DNA from: Methylocystaceae bacterium
GTDB taxonomy: Bacteria > Pseudomonadota > Alphaproteobacteria > Rhizobiales > Beijerinckiaceae
Direction: 5' to 3'
DNA: 12,324 nt
Assembly (NCBI GenBank): GCA_003152255.1
Contig: PLZT01000252.1
Coordinates: 1-12,324 of the forward strand
The position numbers and the translations under genes were made by a program. Shown in pieces: positions 7,798 through 12,324 of the stretch; positions within the stretch are counted from its first letter, which is position 1; each line of letters opens with the position of its first letter. Under the pieces are notes generated by a model. It was given only the letters and a program-made list of their open reading frames with translations, did not search any database and had not been told where the DNA came from.

Positions 7798-8289
7798 TCA
7801 GGATGGTCGCAGCGTCTTGAGCTGCTCCTGGAATTGCGCGATGTGCGTCCCATAGGCGTCCGACGCCATCTCACGCGCGGTGGCAATACAACCGGCTCGG
7901 GGAGCTTTGCCAGCGACGGCCTGCATTTCCTCGAACGTACGCTCGCTGCCTCGGCCGCCCATTGTGCAAAAAAAAGCGACGTCGGGCAGGCGCTCTTTGT
8001 TGGCCGCCAAGTATGATCTGACTGGCGACGAAACAGACCAAGCCCAGACTGGCGTCCCGATGACAACCAAGTCATAGGATGCCGGATCAGTCTTCATGGG
8101 TTTGATGGGTGCGCTACGCTTTTGGAGCGACTCCGCAACCGAGCGCAGGTATCCGAAAATCCCTGAACGATTCGCGCAGTCGACGATGGGCTCAATATCG
8201 GCCCGAAGGGCCTTCGCGAGCGCCTCGGCCAACCGGCGTGTGGCGCCTGTGCGAGAATAATAGACGACCAAAACCTTCGATGCGTTCAT
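7798..8289 (-). CDS. Flavodoxin family protein
   Basis: A 163-residue FMN-binding protein of the flavodoxin fold, expected to be cytoplasmic and to carry electrons or act in flavin-dependent reductions. The N-terminal strand and phosphate-binding loop VLVVYYSRTGATRRLAEAL (residues 6-24) is the flavodoxin signature. YDLVVIGTPVWAWSVSSPV near 73-91 is the second FMN-contact loop, and VAFFCTMGGRG is the third. Length is normal for single-domain flavodoxin-like proteins. The ATG has GAGGAGA about 6 nt upstream on the minus strand, a strong ribosome-binding site. It lies 57 nt downstream of the chimeric gene on the same strand and could be co-transcribed with it. A direct repeat GTAAC (8341 and 8353, 12-nt period) lies in that gap and might be an operator. 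The redox partner is unknown. Confidence 0.88.
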   Translation of the reverse strand: MNASKVLVVYYSRTGATRRLAEALAKALRADIEPIVDCANRSGIFGYLRSVAESLQKRSAPIKPMKTDPASYDLVVIGTPVWAWSVSSPVRSYLAANKERLPDVAFFCTMGGRGSERTFEEMQAVAGKAPRAGCIATAREMASDAYGTHIAQFQEQLKTLRPS

Positions 8290-8340
8290 ATGGTTTCTCC
8301 TCGGAGAGTGGATCGGCGCGTTGGCGCCGCCGGCGCGAAG

Positions 8341-8357
8341 GTAACTTTAAGAGTAAC
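8341..8357 (-). promoter_or_regulatory. Possible operator: GTAAC direct repeat upstream of flavodoxin
   Basis: GTAAC occurs twice with a 12-nt period around a symmetric CTTTAAG core, about 52-68 nt upstream of the flavodoxin start. It overlaps the end of the chimeric gene. Spacing near one helical turn and the CTTTAAG core vaguely resemble MerR-family sites, but no matching promoter hexamers are clear. This is a weak suggestion. Confidence 0.2.
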
Positions 8358-8868
8358 AAATCCTGGCGCGGCGATTGAACGAATGCTGCCTGGGCGACTG
8401 CAATAGGCGCAATAATCTTTCGGCGTTGCCGTGGCAGATCTTCCCGCGGGCCGTCTCGCTGATCGGCGCAGTTTCTATGAACTCGGCGGCGACGCTGCAA
8501 TCCTCATAGGGATAATCGACCGAGAACAGTACCCTTTCCTCGCCGAGGGCAGGGGTTCCGCCGCGCTTGCGCAGTACGGGTTGAGAGAAAACCAGCTTGC
8601 GCTTCTCCTTCTTCGCGAGCCAATGTTTCGCGCCGTCGATAACCAACTCGACACCGTCTCCCTCGACGCCATCGTAGACTATGTTCGGAAAACGCGGGAG
8701 GACTTTGCGGCATAACGCCGTAAAGAAGGCCTCATCCCGATCGAACTGCTTGTTCTCGTCCGCCAGCGGATCGTCGAGCAGCAGATTGCAGGCGTTCATG
8801 ACGGAGTACACTCCGCACATGCCGTCGACATGGCCCTGCGGTAAAGGCCTCAAGACCCCTTTCGGCAT
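8347..8868 (-). CDS. Chimeric frame: cysteine-protease-like N-terminus fused to amidohydrolase C-terminus
   Basis: This 173-residue frame contains two unrelated partial domains. Residues 1 to about 100 have a GHVDGMCGVYSVMNACNLLL stretch (12-31) that looks like the nucleophile segment of a papain/C39-like fold, with Cys18 in a DGxCG context; the expected downstream His/Asp part is missing. From about residue 106 the sequence becomes GEERVLFSVDYPYEDCSVAA (109-128), then APISETARGK and HGNAERLLRL, the C-terminus of amidohydrolase-2 family decarboxylases/hydrolases. Most of that barrel, including its metal ligands, is absent. A deletion joining two genes in frame is the simplest explanation, with a junction near 8550-8570. 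The upstream ribosome-binding site is weak (GAGAGA), and a terminator lies just upstream, so expression is doubtful. The amidohydrolase match is firm; the protease reading rests on one motif. Confidence 0.65.
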   Translation of the reverse strand: MPKGVLRPLPQGHVDGMCGVYSVMNACNLLLDDPLADENKQFDRDEAFFTALCRKVLPRFPNIVYDGVEGDGVELVIDGAKHWLAKKEKRKLVFSQPVLRKRGGTPALGEERVLFSVDYPYEDCSVAAEFIETAPISETARGKICHGNAERLLRLLQSPRQHSFNRRARICYS

Positions 8869-8883
8869 GACAATCTCTCACAA

Positions 8884-8910
8884 TAAAAAAACCGACCGTT
8901 CCACCGGTCG
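8884..8910 (-). terminator. Rho-independent terminator, minus strand
   Basis: On the minus strand CGACCG and CGGTCG form a 6-bp GC-rich stem with a 6-nt loop, followed after one base by seven T (A-run at 8885-8891 on the plus strand). It would stop transcription arriving from the insertion-sequence side, only about 20 nt before the ATG of the chimeric gene. Confidence 0.65.
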
Positions 8911-8919
8911 TGTTCAAGA

Positions 8920-9108
8920 TTAAGCGAGGGTCTGTCCGACGACAAGGCCTAAGCTAACCGCGTCTGAAATCATGGCCGGATAGATGCTCGGGGGATAGCG
9001 CAGATACCACGTCACCGCTTGCACGATCAGCTACGCCTCGAAACGACGTCCCTTGAAATCCTTCTTCGAGTGACGTTTCAGTTTCTCGGCACTCGCGTTC
9101 AGAATCAC
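8920..9108 (-). pseudogene. IS6-family transposase N-terminal fragment with in-frame stop
   Basis: From a GTG at 9108 the minus strand reads 25 residues, including HSKKDFKGRRFEA, then meets a TAG at 9031-9033. The same frame continues LIVQAVTWYLRYP, so together it matches the conserved start of IS6/IS26-like transposases (FKGRHF..., WYLRYP...). TAG stands where the family usually continues, perhaps from a single base change. After LRYP the sequence departs from the family and stops at 8920-8922. The DDE catalytic domain is absent, so it is non-functional. Confidence 0.75.
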
Positions 9109-9188
9109 AGGCCCACTTCCCAATTTAGGGAACAAAACCCGCAGTCCCTATAACCATCCGGTTAACCCCAAAAATTTGCGACAGGCCC
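8928..9188 (-). mobile_element. Degenerate IS6-family insertion sequence, internally deleted
   Basis: The left end on the plus strand begins GGGTCTGTC (8928-8936) and the right end read on the minus strand begins GGGCCTGTCGCAAA (from 9188). These agree at 8 of 9 terminal bases and resemble IS6-type ends. Between them lies only the N-terminal part of a transposase, so the copy is about 261 bp where complete members are around 800 bp. The eight bases outside each end (TTAAGCGA and GAAGAATG) do not match, so no target duplication survives. A further GGGACTG at 9148 on the minus strand could be the real right end. The copy cannot move by itself. Confidence 0.6.
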
Positions 9189-10305
9189 GAAGAATGACGC
9201 GAGGCGCGGGCGACAATCTACCCGCCATCGAGCGATAATCCGTGTAACCGCGCGCGCCGCCACCATAGAATGTTACCGGGTCGGGTTCGGCGAGCGGCGC
9301 GCTTTTTTTGAAACGCTCGACAAGATCGGGGTTGGCGATGAAGGGACGGCCGAAGGCGACGAGATCAGCGGCGCCGCTCGCTATCGCTACGTCCGCCAGT
9401 TCGCGCGTATAGCCGTTGTTGGCGATGTAGGTTCCTGGAAAGCTCTTGCGCAGAGCAAGATAATCAAATGGCAAAAAGTCACGCGCTCCGCCGGTTGCGC
9501 CCTCGACGACATGGATGAAGCCGATCCCTGTGGCGGCGAGCTTCTCGACGAGATGTCCAAAAGTCGTTTGCGGATCGCTGTCCGCGCAATCGTTGGCCGG
9601 GCTCACCGGCGCGATGCGAATACCTACACGTGAAGGATCCCATTCACGCGAGACAGCCTCGACGACCTCCAGCGCGAAGCGGAGCCGGTTTTCAACGGGT
9701 CCGCCATAGGAATCTGTTCGCTTGTTGACGCCATCTCGCAGAAACTGATCGATCAGATAACCGTTGGCGCCATGAATTTCCACGCCGTCGAATCCTGCCT
9801 CCTTGGCGTTGCGCGTGGCCTGGGCGTAGTCCGCGACAATGGCCGGGATTTCTTCGGCATTCAGCGCGCGCGGCGCGGACACGTCTACGAAACCGGATTC
9901 CAATATGGTTTTTGATTTAGCGGCGATGGCCGACGCCGACACCGGCGCCTTACCGCCGGGCTGTAGCGCCAGATGCGAAATGCGTCCGACATGCCAAAGT
10001 TGAATAATGATACGTCCCCCAGCGCCATGGACAGCATCGGTGACCTTGCGCCAGCCCTGAATCTGTTCTTTCGTGTAGATGCCGGGCGTCCAGATATACC
10101 CCTGACCCTGCTGGGAAATTTGCGAGGCCTCGCTGATGATTAGGCCGGCGCTGGCGCGCTGCCGGTAATATTCTGCAACGAGTTCGTTGGGTGCGTTCGT
10201 GTCATGCGTAGCGCGGCTGCGCGTCAGGGGCGCCATCACCACGCGGTTAGGAAGTGCGAGATTTCCGAGTTGATACCGCTGGAGCAGCGGCGAAGTCGCG
10301 GTCAT
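9148..10305 (-). CDS. Old yellow enzyme family alkene reductase (NemA-like)
   Basis: A 385-residue FMN-dependent NADPH:flavin oxidoreductase, similar to E. coli NemA (N-ethylmaleimide reductase). It reduces activated C=C bonds and some nitro compounds or nitrate esters in the cytoplasm. Motifs in order are MAPLTRSRA (24-32), YYRQRASAGLIISEA (46-60), IQLWHVGRISH (101-111), EIHGANGYLIDQFLRDG with the substrate-binding pair His178/Asn181 and Tyr183, RTDSYGGPVENR (196-207), VAFGRPFIANPDLV and FYGGGARGYTDY. Start: the ATG at 10305 precedes the conserved region and has AAGGAA about 11 nt upstream; a frame 28 residues longer exists but adds nothing conserved. Family members usually end soon after YTDYP. 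Here about 28 extra residues follow, and from about codon 373 the sequence lies within the insertion-sequence end, whose bases supply the stop. The catalytic core is complete, so activity is likely. Confidence 0.9.
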   Translation of the reverse strand: MTATSPLLQRYQLGNLALPNRVVMAPLTRSRATHDTNAPNELVAEYYRQRASAGLIISEASQISQQGQGYIWTPGIYTKEQIQGWRKVTDAVHGAGGRIIIQLWHVGRISHLALQPGGKAPVSASAIAAKSKTILESGFVDVSAPRALNAEEIPAIVADYAQATRNAKEAGFDGVEIHGANGYLIDQFLRDGVNKRTDSYGGPVENRLRFALEVVEAVSREWDPSRVGIRIAPVSPANDCADSDPQTTFGHLVEKLAATGIGFIHVVEGATGGARDFLPFDYLALRKSFPGTYIANNGYTRELADVAIASGAADLVAFGRPFIANPDLVERFKKSAPLAEPDPVTFYGGGARGYTDYRSMAGRLSPAPRVILRACRKFLGLTGWL

Positions 10306-10590
10306 GTTGAATTGGTTTCCTTGCGATTTGACGACCCACCTGGGCCCTTCATGCAATCGGCGGAACGGCCCTATCGAGCTGGCTTTCAATTCATAAGCAT
10401 ATCAGGCGGAGAAGTTCCGGGTCGATCAACGAACGGGCCTTGTCCACTTTTTTGACGGCCAGCGGGCGGAAAAGCCAAAATCAGTTGCCGAAATTGATCG
10501 AAGGCGTCAAGCTCGTCTGGCAAGCCCAGTCTCCTGCGGGCTTCAAGCCGTCATCCAAAATTGCGCATGCCTCGAAGGGAAATCCATCAA
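10306..10590. other. Divergent intergenic region between alkene reductase and small basic-tail gene
   Basis: The region must hold promoters for both divergent genes, but I see no convincing -35/-10 pair on either strand. A short plus-strand stretch resembling the end of a transposase is listed separately. No repeat or strong hairpin was found. Confidence 0.4.
10452..10532 (+). pseudogene. Possible transposase C-terminal scrap (IS256-like)
   Basis: One plus-strand frame reads TASGRKSQNQLPKLIEGVKL, followed by WQAQSPAGF. The QLPKLIEGVKF-type ending is reminiscent of the C-terminus of IS256-family transposases. Only about 25 residues match, and no catalytic residues or terminal repeats are visible. 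This is a resemblance from memory, not a firm call. Confidence 0.3.
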
Positions 10591-11004
10591 ATGCCGACAT
10601 TGCTTCCGTGGACGAGCGTTGAGATTGGCGATCTAGACGTTTTCATCCCCTCCCCGCCATGCTTGGTTGTCTACACATCTTACGTTGATGATGAGCCGGA
10701 AAGCACAGTGACTTTCTTCTGGCAGGAAGAAAGCACCGGGATCGTTCATCAACAGCTACTGTTTATGGAGCCGGTCCCATTTGAGGCGGCCCTCAAATGG
10801 GCGCAAGAACACGCTCCTACGCGAAATATTGAGCGGATTCATGTCAAACATGCGAGAACGAAAGAAGCGCCCAAGCCAATAGCGCGAGTGAAACGGGCAG
10901 TAAAAAAGAGCGCGGTTAAAAAGGGTGCGGTTAAAAAGAAGGCACGCGCTCCGAAACAAGCCGTGGCCGAAAAACCGAAACGACGCGCCAAGAAGGCGTC
11001 TTAA
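10591..11004 (+). CDS. Small hypothetical protein with histone-H1-like basic tail
   Basis: A 137-residue protein I do not recognise as a named family. Residues 1-90 look like a small folded alpha/beta domain of mixed composition (IGDLDVF, CLVVYTSYVDDEPESTVTFF, VPFEAALKWAQEHAP). Residues 90-137 are almost all Lys, Arg, Ala and Pro, with repeats AVKKS, AVKKG, AVKKK and a final PKRRAKKAS. Such tails occur in bacterial histone-H1-like and AlgP-like DNA-binding proteins, so nucleic-acid binding is a reasonable guess for the tail; the N-terminal domain's role is unknown. The ATG at 10591 has GAAGGGA ten nt upstream; an in-frame upstream extension to 10561 has no ribosome-binding site and is less likely. 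It is followed by recombinase relics. Confidence 0.7.
   Translation: MPTLLPWTSVEIGDLDVFIPSPPCLVVYTSYVDDEPESTVTFFWQEESTGIVHQQLLFMEPVPFEAALKWAQEHAPTRNIERIHVKHARTKEAPKPIARVKRAVKKSAVKKGAVKKKARAPKQAVAEKPKRRAKKAS
10897..10941 (+). repeat. Three tandem 15-bp units coding AVKK(S/G/K)
   Basis: Units at 10897-10911, 10912-10926 and 10927-10941 are near copies of GCGGTTAAAAAG plus three variable bases. They encode AVKKS, AVKKG and AVKKK. The second and third share 12 identical bases in a row. Such in-frame repeats expand and contract by slippage, so tail length may vary among strains. Confidence 0.8.
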
Positions 11005-11291
11005 CGGAGCGCTTCGCAGCTTGTTGATGACCCCGAGCGGCACTACTAATGCGATGAACCTTTAGCTCGCGTGTACGCCTAGCGAGACACTGGCGTCAGC
11101 AGCGACGCCAAGCCGACGCTGAGCAACCGGCGACAAGGCCGGAATCCTCGGAAACAGGCCAACAGTGCACTTCACGACAAACGCATTGTTGATAAACTCG
11201 GCTCTGCGCAGCGAAACGCTGGCTTGCGCGGCTATGACCGTGTTAACGCATGCTCGCCGGTCGCATAACGCGCTGCCGCCCGCTCGCTTAG
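11005..11291. other. Intergenic region, no gene recognised
   Basis: This stretch lies between the basic-tail gene and the first recombinase relic. It has a 7-bp perfect hairpin, TGGCGTC (11091-11097) with GACGCCA (11104-11110), without a T-run on either side. A plus-strand frame from 11165 runs in another phase into the recombinase fragment and may hold its degraded upstream part, but shows no resolvase catalytic serine motif. Confidence 0.45.
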
Positions 11292-11432
11292 GCGCGGAAC
11301 TTCATCGCTATTGTCCGGGAGATCAAACGCTCTGGCGTTACGTCCCTCAAGGGCATCGCCCACGCGGTGAAAACTCTCGGGGTTCCGACGCCGCGTGGCT
11401 CGATAACGCGGCAAGCGGCGCAGGCGGCATAA
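11292..11432 (+). pseudogene. Serine recombinase/resolvase C-terminal fragment
   Basis: The frame reads FIAIVREIKRSGVTSLKGIA followed by HAVKTLGVPTPRG, matching the C-terminal region of small serine recombinases common in Alphaproteobacteria (typical form: I-R-x-I-x-x-x-GVTSLxxIAxxLNxRGVxTxRG). A stop lies immediately upstream at 11289-11291, and the frame ends TAA at 11430-11432 before the usual W-H-x-x-x-V-x-x-V-L end. The catalytic N-terminal domain is absent. It is a relic of a resolvase or integrative element. Confidence 0.65.
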
Positions 11433-11880
11433 TGGCGGTCGCGGCCTAACACGCCGTTTAGTCGTGCAAATAGCCGCGCGCGTTCCCCGCGCGTGAACAA
11501 TGGGCCGGCCTGGGGCGCGGCATGCTCAATAGTCCGCCTGACACGGGCGGCGCATCTTCGCAAAAGGGCGGCGTCACGAGCTTCTGTAGAAGCTCTCTCA
11601 CGGCGCTTCTCCTTCGTTGAAGCTTCCTCATGGTCATCATGAGACTTCTCCTTCTCGGGATAGCCAGATAATGGGTCTGAAGAGCCAGTTCCTGAGCGTG
11701 TTTCCAACGACGACAAAAATCAAGCGTCGTCGTGCTTTGCGCCACGTCTTCACTGAAGAATTCTGGCGGGTGTTGCTAATTTATCGCTTAAGCTTTTGAT
11801 CGGCGCGTCCATCCTTGCCACGGCCCAGCGGGTAACGCGGCGGCGCTATATGGCATGACAAGCGGCCAAATTTGCGCGGC
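11433..11880. other. Region between recombinase relics, no gene supported
   Basis: Both strands contain open frames of 60-140 codons, but they lack good starts and recognisable motifs. The longest, on the minus strand to about 11716, would start at TTG, is rich in Arg/Glu/Ala, and reads as antisense through the recombinase fragment at its end. A plus-strand frame from 11671 (MGLKSQFLSVFPTTTKIKRR...) has no ribosome-binding site. I call no gene here. Confidence 0.4.
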
Positions 11881-12026
11881 GCGAAGATGGGAAGGCCGCC
11901 GAAGTTCACCGACCATCAGGCGCACGAGAGCCGATCCGGCGACGCGATGATGGCGACGAGACGCTTGCCGAAATTGGTCGCGGTTATAATGTGAGCCATT
12001 CGACGATTTCGAGGCTCAAGGCATGA
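11881..12026 (+). pseudogene. Hin/TnpR-type resolvase DNA-binding domain fragment, frameshifted
   Basis: Frame 1 reads AKMGRPPKFTDHQ, the linker typical of resolvase/invertase proteins. From about 11919 the match moves to frame 3 as AREPIRRRDDGDETLAEIG then RGYNVSHSTISRLKA and a TGA at 12024-12026. That is the helix-turn-helix (HTH_7) of Tn3-type resolvases and DNA invertases (…LAEIARSYNVSHSTISRL). A single indel near 11917-11925 separates the parts. The N-terminal catalytic serine domain is not present upstream. It differs in type from the other recombinase relic, so at least two recombinases once lay here. Confidence 0.75.
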
Positions 12027-12188
12027 CGCCAGTGCAAACCGACATCGAGGACTGGCTGGCGGCGCACCCAAACCAGAGAATAGTTTGGAATGAGTAGTTT
12101 CCGAGTCTCTTTTGGAGGATTGCCGCCGTGTAGGTTCACGCTGAGCAACAGCCATACCGCTGAATGAACCCAGAATGGAGAAAACACC

Positions 12189-12324
12189 ATGAAGCGCCTT
12201 ATAGCCACCACGCTCGTCGCCTTCGGCCTCGCCTTTGCCGCGCCTGCCTTTGCGCAGCAGACTGGCACTACATCCGGTCCTGCGGCGAAAAAAAACGTCG
12301 AACCGAGCACCGCTACTGAAAAAA
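12189..12324 (+). CDS. Small secreted protein, N-terminal part (runs off window)
   Basis: Forty-five codons are visible before the window ends. The N-terminus MKRLIATTLVAFGLAFAAPA then FA|QQ is a classic Sec signal peptide: two basic residues, a hydrophobic core and an AFA cleavage site. The mature part begins QQTGTTSGPAAKKNVEPSTA, which is polar and low in complexity, as in many small periplasmic or envelope proteins of Alphaproteobacteria. GGAG at 12177-12180 lies eight nt before the ATG. I cannot name the family from this part. The 162 nt upstream contain no other gene and should hold the promoter. Confidence 0.75.
   Translation, partial: MKRLIATTLVAFGLAFAAPAFAQQTGTTSGPAAKKNVEPSTATEK

Noticed and set aside
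8341..8357. MerR-type operator for the flavodoxin
   Set aside because: Only a GTAAC direct repeat around CTTTAAG is visible; symmetric half-sites and a 19-bp spaced promoter are not, so it is kept only as a weak site.
11288..11716. Minus-strand frame of 142 codons, Arg/Glu-rich
   Set aside because: It would start at TTG without a ribosome-binding site, and its last third is simply the reverse of the recombinase fragment.
1..12324. CRISPR array, tRNA or rRNA genes, toxin-antitoxin or phage-defence locus
   Set aside because: No regularly spaced repeats, no cloverleaf-like or rRNA stretches and no recognised defence families were found; the DGxCG segment alone is not enough to claim a defence gene.

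Overview
The GC-rich base composition, the NADH/flavin oxidoreductase set and the style of the insertion-sequence relics suggest an alphaproteobacterium, most likely of the order Hyphomicrobiales (for example a Beijerinckiaceae or Methylocystaceae relative). This is an inference from protein style; no rRNA or other taxonomic marker lies in the window.

Layout. (1) Positions 1-1511 are a broken zone. A glycogen-debranching-enzyme N-terminal domain enters from the left edge, is frameshifted at a run of five G and then stops. A 20-bp inverted repeat with a T-tract follows. After it comes a beta-CASP ribonuclease-like protein that has lost its metal-binding N-terminal half. (2) Positions 1674-7503 are an intact plus-strand block: an aldo/keto reductase, then three tightly packed subunits of a periplasmic molybdenum aldehyde oxidoreductase of the PaoABC (YagTSR) type in the order Fe-S, Mo, FAD, then a SagB-type nitroreductase with an export signal. 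(3) Positions 7798-10305 are minus-strand. They hold a flavodoxin-like protein, a chimeric frame joining a cysteine-protease-like N-terminus to an amidohydrolase C-terminus, a terminator hairpin, a degenerate IS6-family insertion sequence, and an old-yellow-enzyme alkene reductase whose C-terminus runs into the insertion sequence. (4) Positions 10306-12324 hold a small protein with a histone-H1-like basic tail, fragments of two serine recombinases and a possible IS256 transposase scrap. The start of a small secreted protein runs off the right edge.

How the genes may work together. The Mo/Fe-S/FAD enzyme oxidises aldehydes in the periplasm. The aldo/keto reductase reduces carbonyls in the cytoplasm. 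The nitroreductase, the alkene reductase and the flavodoxin are all flavoproteins of electrophile or xenobiotic redox chemistry. This reads as an aldehyde/electrophile detoxification cassette preserved between eroded, transposon- and recombinase-scarred flanks. I saw no CRISPR array, tRNA, rRNA or convincing new defence system. The most unusual items are the chimeric frame at 8347-8868, the palindrome at 617-665 between two truncated genes, and the insertion-sequence remnant that supplies the end of the alkene reductase.
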